Below are positions 1 to 5,140 of a stretch of 5,140 bases of DNA, in pieces. The notes under the pieces were generated by a model. It searched no databases and was not told where the DNA came from. It saw only the letters and a program-made list of their open reading frames with translations. Positions within the stretch are counted from its first letter, which is position 1, and every line of letters starts with the position of its first letter. This DNA comes from Desulfocapsaceae bacterium (GTDB lineage: Bacteria; Desulfobacterota; Desulfobulbia; Desulfobulbales; Desulfocapsaceae), in the NCBI GenBank assembly GCA_029934775.1, contig JAOZLO010000243.1, positions 1 to 5,140 of the forward strand. Reading direction: 5' to 3'. The position numbers were made by a program, and so were the translations under genes.

Positions 1-1
1 T

Positions 2-37
2 TGCTCCGTGCTTTCTGTGTCCTCTGTGGTGAATGTG
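2..37. repeat. Degenerate 9-nt tandem repeat (units ending in GTG)
   Basis: Four consecutive 9-nt units, TGCTCCGTG, CTTTCTGTG, TCCTCTGTG and GTGAATGTG, each end in GTG. The array probably continues beyond the left edge. From memory, similar CTCCGTG/CTCTGTGG stretches recur between genes in many environmental bacterial genomes and are often mis-annotated as short ORFs, because a 9-nt period keeps all frames open. The function is unknown. I can see only the right-hand end of the array. Confidence 0.5.
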
Positions 38-87
38 GAAGAGATTCAATGGGGTCAAACATCTTTTTTATACAACAGCAGACGAAC

Positions 88-100
88 TATCGGCCAGATA
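88..100. promoter_or_regulatory. Candidate operator copy 1 (TATCGGCCAGATA dyad)
   Basis: TATCGGCCAGATA is an imperfect palindrome: the outer TATC/GATA arms pair exactly around a GGCCA centre, with 10 of 13 positions symmetric. Its core, ATCGGCCAGAT, recurs exactly at 184-194 and with one mismatch at 196-206, all upstream of the Fic gene. A binding site for a regulator, possibly the winged-helix tail of the Fic protein itself, is an inference. No experimental or family evidence ties this motif to a protein. Confidence 0.3.
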
Positions 101-182
101 ACATTCCACGATGCTTTTTTTTTATTCCCACAAGCAACAATAGGTGTTATTACAATAATATAAAAAATAGTTTCGAAGAAAT

Positions 183-206
183 TATCGGCCAGATGATCGG
201 CCAAAT
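183..206. promoter_or_regulatory. Candidate operator copies 2 and 3 (tandem ATCGGCCARAT)
   Basis: Two copies of the motif lie in direct tandem with a 12-bp period: TATCGGCCAGAT (183-194) followed by GATCGGCCAAAT (195-206). The first shares 12 identical bases with the isolated copy at 88-99. The pair ends 71 bp before the Fic start codon, a sensible distance for a promoter-proximal regulatory site. The 12-bp repeat distance is close to one helical turn, so bound proteins would sit on nearly the same face. The role is inferred from position and repetition only. Confidence 0.35.
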
Positions 207-277
207 ATCATACATAATAACCGGCTCTCCACAACAGGGGGAACCGAGTGACAGATTTACCGCAGTAAGGTAGTGAT

Positions 278-1480
278 ATGGTGGAAGACATATTTTATAC
301 CAGGATTTCTGAAATGGAACCAATGCTCCCGGAAAACAATCCTGTGTTAGAAGAGTTGGCTCTCGAGGTTGTCCGCAAATCTGCCGCTCTCAGTGGTACT
401 CTTCATTCTGTTACCAGAAAATCAATAGTCACATTGGTCCGCACGATGAATAGTTACTATTCAAATTTGATTGAAGGCCACAACACTCACCCTGCTGATA
501 TTGAAAAAGCTCTGGCCAACGATTATTCACAAAACCCTGATCAAAGAGCCCTGCAACGCGAAAGCGTCGCCCATGTTTATGTTCAGCAGAAACTTGAAGA
601 ACGGCTGAGCAAAGATCCTGACACTTCTATTTGTAATGTAAATTTTCTTTGCTGGCTTCATAGGCAGTTCTATGAACATCTGCCTGCAGAATTTCTTGAG
701 GTTAATTTCAAAGGTGTCAAAAAAAATGTCATACCCGGAAGCTTACGTAAAGATGAGGTTACAGTAGGTCGCCACCTTGCCCCACACTCCTCACAACTTT
801 TATATTTTTTAAACAGATTTTTTGCTGTTTACGGAAATACCACCATGAAATCAGTAACAAAAATAATTGCCGTTGCTGCCTCACACCATCGACTGGCCTG
901 GATCCACCCCTTTCTTGATGGTAATGGTCGGGTTACCCGTTTGTTCACTCACGCCTTTTTATTAAAGGCAGGAGTCGACGGACACGGCATGTGGACTATT
1001 TCCCGTGGACTGGCCAGGAACCGTGATGGTTATATGAATGCGCTGAGCGGAGCAGACAAAATACGGCAGGGAGACCTCGACGGGCGTGGTAATCTTTCTC
1101 TACAGGGGCTCGTCTCTTTTTGCAGTTTTTTTCTCAAAACCTCTCTGGATCAGATAACTTTTATGAGCCAGTTACTGGAATTGGATGGCATGAAAAAAAG
1201 AATTGCCGCTTACGTTGAAAAGCAAGTTTCATTTGGAAAACTCCATGGAAATTCCGCTTATTTACTTGAAGCAGCTTTGCTTCATGGCCAGTTACCAAGA
1301 GGAGAAGCTCCACGAATCCTGAATATGCCTGAAAGAAGTGCACGTCGAGTTCTGAAGAAGCTACTCGATCAGAATCTTTTGGTCAGTGACACCCCAAAAG
1401 GCCCGGTAGGATTAGCTTTCCCAGCCAAAGTTACCGCCTATTATTTTCCACGACTTTACCCCGAAGGTATAGAAACATAA
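278..1480 (+). CDS. Fic family protein, class II (self-inhibited) AMP transferase
   Basis: This is a predicted cytoplasmic enzyme that transfers AMP (or another nucleotide moiety) from ATP to hydroxyl side chains of target proteins. The canonical Fic motif is complete at residues 210-221: catalytic H210, then PF, D214-G-N-G-R218 and R221. The (S/T)xxxE(G/N) inhibitory motif lies N-terminal to it as S62-N-L-I-E66-G67, which makes this class II, where the glutamate blocks productive ATP binding until relieved. The substrate-docking flap is likely residues 154-166 (PGSLRKDEVTVGR). Residues from about 320 to 380 look like a winged helix-turn-helix (ILNMPERSARRVLKKLLDQN, then a short wing), common in this subfamily and possibly used for DNA binding. 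The 400-residue length is usual for the subfamily. The start follows a weak TAAGG site by 7 nt, and an in-frame TAA at 266-268 excludes an earlier start. No separate antitoxin gene is seen, as expected when inhibition is built in. The target protein is unknown. The identification is strong and the activity is inferred. Confidence 0.95.
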   Translation: MVEDIFYTRISEMEPMLPENNPVLEELALEVVRKSAALSGTLHSVTRKSIVTLVRTMNSYYSNLIEGHNTHPADIEKALANDYSQNPDQRALQRESVAHVYVQQKLEERLSKDPDTSICNVNFLCWLHRQFYEHLPAEFLEVNFKGVKKNVIPGSLRKDEVTVGRHLAPHSSQLLYFLNRFFAVYGNTTMKSVTKIIAVAASHHRLAWIHPFLDGNGRVTRLFTHAFLLKAGVDGHGMWTISRGLARNRDGYMNALSGADKIRQGDLDGRGNLSLQGLVSFCSFFLKTSLDQITFMSQLLELDGMKKRIAAYVEKQVSFGKLHGNSAYLLEAALLHGQLPRGEAPRILNMPERSARRVLKKLLDQNLLVSDTPKGPVGLAFPAKVTAYYFPRLYPEGIET

Positions 1481-1508
1481 ATCACTGCATGTTCTATGGT
1501 TTATACCT
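1465..1508. terminator. Weak inverted repeat spanning the convergent stop codons
   Basis: AGGTATAGAAAC (1465-1476) can pair with GTTTATACCT (1499-1508): 7 bp, a 2-nt bulge, then 3 bp, with a loop of about 22 nt. It covers both stop codons of the tail-to-tail gene pair. It is AT-rich and has no T tract on either side, so it is a poor intrinsic terminator. It is recorded because there is no other room for a terminator in the 13-bp gap. Confidence 0.15.
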
Positions 1509-3665
1509 CTCACCCCGAACCTGCCAGAGCGAGTAAAAGGGGGCGGACATATCAACAAGTGCGAAATATCGCCTGTTGTAGGTATATTCATAGAAAAGTT
1601 TTGTAAGAAGCGTATCTGCCGTTCTGGTATCTGCCAGAACGCCCATGCGCCCGGGAAGAAAGATTGATGCTGTCAGGCCTTTTTTTCTCTGATATTTCTT
1701 TGAGTTGAGCTTTTTACCATTATGGATATGTAAAGAGGTCAGCGGAAGTATTTTCCTGCCCGCAGTCACCATACCTTTCCCAGGGTCCAGCTCAATTTTA
1801 CCGTATTTGCTTCCACCTCGTATTTTTTTATCCTTTCCGATTTTCACACCATTCATGGACATATAGACACTTCGTCCGGGCCCCTGTCTCTTCTCCAGAT
1901 CCCATTGACCAATCTTAAACCAGGCCTGAGCTGGCAGCAGATAGTCCAGAAAGAGATAGACGGGGCGAACATTGCCGGGAAAGAGAAATTTCAGTGTTTT
2001 TTCAGTTTCATCCGCGGAAAAATGATATTCTTTGATGAGCAGTTTGCGGCTGCCGGCTATTCCTGCAGCAAACAATCTCTGGATTTCAGGAATCCCTCTG
2101 CTCCAGTCCCCTTCACCCTTGCCGGCCATCGCGTTGAATTTACGCAAGCCCTTAGAACCATTTGCGACATAGAAAGAGATCCAGTTGGCAGCTAGACGAA
2201 AATCTCCTGTTGCCATCGGCACATAGAGAATATACTGCAGCTCTGCAGAGTGATAAATACCGTCGGCGATAGTCCCCCGCTGTCCGTAATAGACCAGTGG
2301 ATGGCCATGGCCCCAGGAAGCCCAGATAACTGCATCTTCAGGGGTCTTTTTTTCGATCTTTTTCATGGCATCAAAAAGGACAGGCAGACGGCGCGGAACT
2401 CTCCGGTCAAGTCCACTCAATGACCTGGCAGCACCCCATGAACTGATCAGCACAACTCCAGATAAAACCAGTACCTGAATCAGCCTGTTTCTAATTCCAT
2501 GGAAGATAAGGAAAACAAAAGTGCCAACACCAAGTCCAAATAAGGGTGCCACAAATATAAGAAATCGTGTTCCTTTAAACGACATCAAGGCCACAAAAAC
2601 AATGGCCCCAAGAAAAAAAATAGAGCCGCGAACTAAAAAACAAAGTGCCAGAAGACCTGCTCCTGCAATAATAAAACCCGGTGTCCAGCCGCACCCCTTA
2701 GCTATGAAAATTTTTAAACTGGCTGAATTCTGTTCCGAAACTGCTATGCCTGCCGGGAGAAATGGCGAACCACTACTGTCGGAGGTGATGTAGTGCGTCA
2801 TGTTGCCTAACGATTTGAAATAGTGTAAAGGATTGAGGACATCAAAACCTTTCCAGACGCCGATCACCACCAGCAGCAGCACAGCAAAAACCATCGGCCA
2901 GATGAGAGTTCGGGGAAAGCGAAAAGAGATAAAGATGAGTGCGGTAATAAACGGGACCGCCGTAAATCCAAATACAGGGATATACGACTGATCCCACCAC
3001 CATAAAAAGAGTAAACTTGTTATCAAAAACCCTGACAGAAAGACAACCTGATCTTTGGTCCCCCGACTCTCTGCCAGTTTAAGGCATAAAAGGGCAAGTA
3101 GAAGAGGAAAGGTGACGTTCAGAACATCCGTGTCAAACCAGCCGATTGCACTCCGTTCCACAAAAAATGGCGAGAGTAAGGCGCAAAAAGCGGTAACAAG
3201 TCCCATCAACCTGGCTGAAACCACTCTCTGCTCTTCTCTTATCAAAGAGCACCTGGCCCGCATTGCTAAGAGAAATCCAATAATATAGGCAGGGACAGCC
3301 AGAAGAGCACCAAGAAGGGGCGGTAGAAGAATTGCCAACCATTCAAGGCCAATACCCGAAAGAGTGGATAACCTGGCAAGCAGTACCGAGAGAAGCGGCG
3401 GGGTCGGCGATCGGTTATGACCAACGGGGACAAAGCGATCAGCATCAAAACTGGAGAATGTCCCTTCCTGGAGGTCTCTTGCTATATCGAGGTAGAAATA
3501 GCTGTCAACGGTCACCATCAAAGGGATCTGCTGCTTATCAAAGAAGTAGCGCTCTTTATGATCCAGCCAGGTGGACAGAGGTGCCAGACGCAGATAGCAT
3601 CCTGCCGCCATTATGATGAGAAGACAGATTATGGTGAACCATTTTTTTTCAAGAGGTATAATCAC
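1494..3665 (-). CDS. STT3/PglB-type oligosaccharyltransferase with divergent acceptor motifs
   Basis: This is an integral inner-membrane glycosyltransferase of the STT3/PglB/AglB family, which moves a lipid-diphosphate-linked glycan onto protein in the periplasm. A transmembrane segment at 10-27 is followed by the first catalytic loop with D54 (VDSYFYLDIARD). The second acidic motif is D178-T-D180 (GWFDTDVLN). About ten more hydrophobic helices run to residue 411. The long external loop carries E311 (AVSEQNS), equivalent to the PglB catalytic-loop glutamate. R367 (KGTRFLIF) matches a conserved family arginine. The soluble C-terminal domain (about 420-723) has SWGHG (450-454) in place of the family signature WWDYG, followed by HPLVYY and IADG, which match the family. 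From memory the MxxI position aligns with L577 to Q580. At 723 residues the protein is full length compared with Campylobacter PglB (about 713). It starts with GTG at 3663-3665, overlapping the regulator stop by 4 nt, and has only a weak AAGAG upstream, so translation is probably coupled. No glycan-assembly or flippase genes are in the window. The family call is firm and the acceptor specificity is open. Confidence 0.9.
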   Translation of the reverse strand: MIIPLEKKWFTIICLLIIMAAGCYLRLAPLSTWLDHKERYFFDKQQIPLMVTVDSYFYLDIARDLQEGTFSSFDADRFVPVGHNRSPTPPLLSVLLARLSTLSGIGLEWLAILLPPLLGALLAVPAYIIGFLLAMRARCSLIREEQRVVSARLMGLVTAFCALLSPFFVERSAIGWFDTDVLNVTFPLLLALLCLKLAESRGTKDQVVFLSGFLITSLLFLWWWDQSYIPVFGFTAVPFITALIFISFRFPRTLIWPMVFAVLLLVVIGVWKGFDVLNPLHYFKSLGNMTHYITSDSSGSPFLPAGIAVSEQNSASLKIFIAKGCGWTPGFIIAGAGLLALCFLVRGSIFFLGAIVFVALMSFKGTRFLIFVAPLFGLGVGTFVFLIFHGIRNRLIQVLVLSGVVLISSWGAARSLSGLDRRVPRRLPVLFDAMKKIEKKTPEDAVIWASWGHGHPLVYYGQRGTIADGIYHSAELQYILYVPMATGDFRLAANWISFYVANGSKGLRKFNAMAGKGEGDWSRGIPEIQRLFAAGIAGSRKLLIKEYHFSADETEKTLKFLFPGNVRPVYLFLDYLLPAQAWFKIGQWDLEKRQGPGRSVYMSMNGVKIGKDKKIRGGSKYGKIELDPGKGMVTAGRKILPLTSLHIHNGKKLNSKKYQRKKGLTASIFLPGRMGVLADTRTADTLLTKLFYEYTYNRRYFALVDMSAPFYSLWQVRGERYKP

Positions 3666-5056
3666 AGCCCATACTCTTTTATTTTAGCCAGCAATGTGGG
3701 ATAGCTGATTTCGAGCATCCTTGCCGCCCTGCTCTTATTGCCGTTTGCTGTCTCAAGAGATCGACCGATCATCCGCTTTTCAAGAATTTTCTGAGCTTTT
3801 TTCAGGGAGCTGGTACCAAGCAGATCATCAATACGCCTGTTCTGTTTTGGAGATCCAAAAAACTGCGGCAGATTTTCAGCAGCTATCAGGCTGCCCTCTG
3901 CAAAAATCATCGCCCTTTCCAGGCTGTTTTCAAGTTCACGGACATTGCCGGACCAGTCCTGGGACATCAAAAGAGTCATTGCCTCGGCAGAAATTGTCTT
4001 GATCTCCAGGTTCATTTTTTTATTGAGACGGGAGAGAAAAAAGTCACAGAGAAAAGGAATATCCTCTCTGCGCCGGCGTAAAGGCGGAAGTTCAAGCACC
4101 ATGACGTTTAATCGAAAGAAAAGATCCTGGCGGAAGTTTCCTGAAACAACCTCCTTCTCCAGATCTTTGGCAGTAGCGGTAATCACCCGAACATCAACCT
4201 GGCTCGGTTTTATCGCCCCCACCGGTCGAATCTCATGTTCCTGCAGCACCCTGAGCAGTTTCACCTGCAACTCAAGGGGGAGTTCACCAATCTCATCCAA
4301 AAAAATTGTTCCACCTTCAGCGGCCTCGAAAAGACCGGTATGATCTTTGTCCGCCCCGGTAAAGGCACCCTTTATATACCCGAAGAACTCAGATTCAAGA
4401 AGACTGGCCGGAATCGAACCGCAATTTACACTGATAAGGGGGCCATCCGACCGCTTACTGTGGCTATGTATCCCTTTGGCAATAAGCTCTTTGCCGGTCC
4501 CGCTCTCTCCGGTTATAAGAACTGTAGTATCATAGCCGGCAACCTTTTTTGCCTGATCTATGATTTTAAGAATCCCCAGGTTCTTGCCAATGATGGCGGA
4601 GAAAGTCCCATTCCCCTGCAGTTCCTGTACCCTGCTTTTAAGCTGGACATTCTCTTTTTTGATGCGGATATACTCTTCCGCTTTTTGCAGGATACAGACT
4701 ATCTCATCGGTCTGAAAAGGTTTTGTGACAAAATCGTATGCCCCCTGCTTCATCGCCTCCACTGCGGTGTCAACAGTTGCATAAGCGGACATCATTATCA
4801 CAGGAGTGTCGATATGGCTCTCTCTGATCCTGCCAAGAAATGTCAGCCCATCCATCTGGGGCATTTTTAGATCACAGAGGATTAAATCGGGTACAAGAGT
4901 GTGGACCAGCTCCAAACCCATAGCTCCATTGAGAGCAGTTACAACGTCATACCCTCTTTTCCCAAGAAACGCCGACAGCATATGAAGCATATTTTCTTCA
5001 TCATCGATCAGCAGCAGTTTTTTCTTTTTTCCGACCATGAACTCAGGATACCACAT
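3662..5056 (-). CDS. Sigma-54-dependent response regulator, NtrC family
   Basis: This is a cytoplasmic two-component regulator that, when phosphorylated, hydrolyses ATP to open promoters held by sigma-54 RNA polymerase. The receiver domain (about 12-128) has the acidic pair D18-D19, phospho-acceptor D62 (LILCDLKMPQMDG), S90 and K112. A short coiled linker (about 125-148) follows. The AAA+ domain (about 152-385) has Walker A GESGTGKE (183-190), the sigma-54 contact loop GAFTGA (230-235), Walker B FLDE (252-255), the arginine-finger region FRQDLFFRLN (309-318) and GNVREL (370-375). Residues 430-464 form a Fis-type helix-turn-helix (NKSRAARMLEISYPTLLAKI). All activator elements are intact. The sensor I segment reads ATAKDL rather than the common ATNRDL. 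Two starts are possible, the ATG at 5056 or an internal ATG at 5038 (MVGKKKK); neither has a good Shine-Dalgarno. The gene ends inside the start of the STT3 gene, implying one operon. Its cognate kinase is not in the window and may be the gene entering at the right edge. Confidence 0.95.
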   Translation of the reverse strand: MWYPEFMVGKKKKLLLIDDEENMLHMLSAFLGKRGYDVVTALNGAMGLELVHTLVPDLILCDLKMPQMDGLTFLGRIRESHIDTPVIMMSAYATVDTAVEAMKQGAYDFVTKPFQTDEIVCILQKAEEYIRIKKENVQLKSRVQELQGNGTFSAIIGKNLGILKIIDQAKKVAGYDTTVLITGESGTGKELIAKGIHSHSKRSDGPLISVNCGSIPASLLESEFFGYIKGAFTGADKDHTGLFEAAEGGTIFLDEIGELPLELQVKLLRVLQEHEIRPVGAIKPSQVDVRVITATAKDLEKEVVSGNFRQDLFFRLNVMVLELPPLRRRREDIPFLCDFFLSRLNKKMNLEIKTISAEAMTLLMSQDWSGNVRELENSLERAMIFAEGSLIAAENLPQFFGSPKQNRRIDDLLGTSSLKKAQKILEKRMIGRSLETANGNKSRAARMLEISYPTLLAKIKEYGL

Positions 5057-5061
5057 TTTTT

Positions 5062-5118
5062 CTATGACCGCAAAAGACCGTTGGGGTCACATAACACATT
5101 GTAATTACTAGTTGTCAT
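5062..5118 (-). CDS. Possible 18-codon leader ORF upstream of the regulator
   Basis: On the minus strand an ATG opens an 18-codon frame (MTTSNYNVLCDPNGLLRS) ending in TAG, 5 nt before the regulator ATG at 5056. It is preceded by an AAGGAGG sequence, 12 nt from the ATG, which is longer than the usual 5-9 nt. Ribosomes ending here could reinitiate on the regulator gene, which lacks a good site of its own. The frame is also open upstream to the window edge, so it may instead be the end of a longer gene. The peptide resembles nothing I recognise. Confidence 0.2.
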   Translation of the reverse strand: MTTSNYNVLCDPNGLLRS

Positions 5119-5140
5119 CTCGGCTAGTTTCCTCCTTATC
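5108..5140 (-). CDS. Possible 3' end of a gene entering from the right edge
   Basis: One minus-strand frame reads DKEETSRDDN and then TAG at 5108-5110. The hydrophilic, charged tail is plausible as a protein C-terminus. The gene would lie in the same direction as the regulator and end 51 nt before it. A sensor histidine kinase would be the expected neighbour of an orphan response regulator, but nothing in ten residues identifies one. A second frame (IRRKLAE, continuing into the 18-codon ORF and ending at 5062) is the alternative. Only one of the two is likely to be the upstream gene. Confidence 0.25.
   Translation of the reverse strand, partial: DKEETSRDDN
5131..5137 (-). promoter_or_regulatory. 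Strong Shine-Dalgarno sequence AAGGAGG
   Basis: The minus strand reads AAGGAGG here, a near-perfect complement of the 3' end of 16S rRNA and the best ribosome binding site in the window. The only ATG within reach is at 5118, which opens the 18-codon ORF. The regulator start at 5056 is 74 nt farther downstream, too far for direct use. The match could also be chance within the 3' end of an upstream gene. Confidence 0.35.

Larger units (their letters stand above)
1..277. other. Left intergenic region with repeats upstream of the Fic gene
   Basis: I see no credible gene in this stretch. An open frame from a TTG at position 1 to 273 has low-complexity composition, no visible ribosome binding site within the window and no recognisable domain, so I treat it as non-coding. 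The region holds a 9-nt-period repeat (2-37), a TGGGGTCA motif (50-57), a run of nine T (115-123) and three ATCGGCCARAT motifs. The T run has no GC-rich hairpin directly before it, so it is not called as a terminator. An AT-rich patch at about 149-166 includes TATAAA and could supply a -10 box for the Fic gene, but I find no convincing -35 partner. A weak Shine-Dalgarno (TAAGG, 266-270) precedes the Fic start. Confidence 0.7.

Noticed and set aside
115..123. A run of nine T as a possible terminator tail for an upstream gene.
   Set aside because: No stable GC-rich hairpin immediately precedes it, and no upstream gene is visible to terminate.
1..273. A 90-codon plus-strand open frame from a TTG at the left edge.
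   Set aside because: It begins inside the 9-nt repeat, has low-complexity composition, spans the candidate operators and shows no domain. The VLCGE-like N-terminus is typical of spurious ORFs over such repeats.
1905..2195. A 96-codon plus-strand open frame.
   Set aside because: It is antisense to the C-terminal domain of the STT3-family gene, with no domain and no independent evidence.
2235..2250. Two CTGCAG sites and the palindrome CTCTGCAGAG.
   Set aside because: They are inside the STT3 coding sequence and are explained by the codons around S473-Q477. No regulatory context is seen.
2893..2905. A 13-base match (ATCGGCCAGATGA) to the Fic upstream motif at 184-196.
   Set aside because: It falls within a transmembrane stretch of the STT3 gene (codons for W-P-M) with no second copy nearby. 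A chance match is the simpler reading, although a genome-wide motif scan would settle it.
3945..4343. A 132-codon plus-strand open frame rich in Ser and Arg.
   Set aside because: It is antisense to the AAA+ domain; the composition is that of a complementary-strand shadow.
4235..4870. A 211-codon plus-strand open frame.
   Set aside because: It lies wholly antisense to the receiver and AAA+ domains of the regulator, whose motifs are fully conserved. Its own translation has no recognisable domain and no convincing ribosome binding site.

Overview
The window holds three complete protein-coding genes, a short non-coding left flank and the probable 3' end of a further gene at the right edge. The gene set is a soluble Fic-type AMP transferase, a bacterial STT3/PglB-type oligosaccharyltransferase and an NtrC-type sigma-54 response regulator. 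With moderate base composition and intergenic sequence styles typical of environmental anaerobes, this suggests a Gram-negative bacterium, most likely a member of the Desulfobacterota (the former Deltaproteobacteria). That assignment is inference from gene content and family resemblance, not from a marker gene. No RNA gene, insertion sequence, CRISPR array or replication origin is visible.

Layout. Positions 1-277 carry no credible gene. They contain a degenerate 9-nt-period repeat at the left edge and three copies of an ATCGGCCARAT motif upstream of the Fic gene. The Fic gene lies on the plus strand at 278-1480. Its stop codon is only 13 bp from the stop of the convergently transcribed STT3-family gene (minus strand, 1494-3665). 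The STT3 gene starts with GTG inside the stop codon of the response regulator gene (minus strand, 3662-5056), a 4-nt GTGA overlap, so these two are almost certainly one transcription unit read right to left. The last 84 bases (5057-5140) hold a strong Shine-Dalgarno sequence, an 18-codon ORF that stops 5 nt before the regulator, and an open frame entering from the right edge that ends at 5108.

How the genes fit together. The regulator has every element expected of a phosphorylation-controlled sigma-54 activator: receiver aspartate, GAFTGA loop, Walker A and B, and a Fis-type helix-turn-helix. It is translationally coupled to the oligosaccharyltransferase. The STT3-like protein keeps the metal-binding carboxylates expected for glycosyl transfer. 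The two signatures that normally bind the +2 Ser/Thr of the acceptor sequon (WWDYG and MxxI) are altered, which is the most interesting observation here. The Fic protein is a self-contained class II (N-terminally self-inhibited) enzyme with a C-terminal winged-helix-like region. It appears functionally unrelated to the opposing operon.
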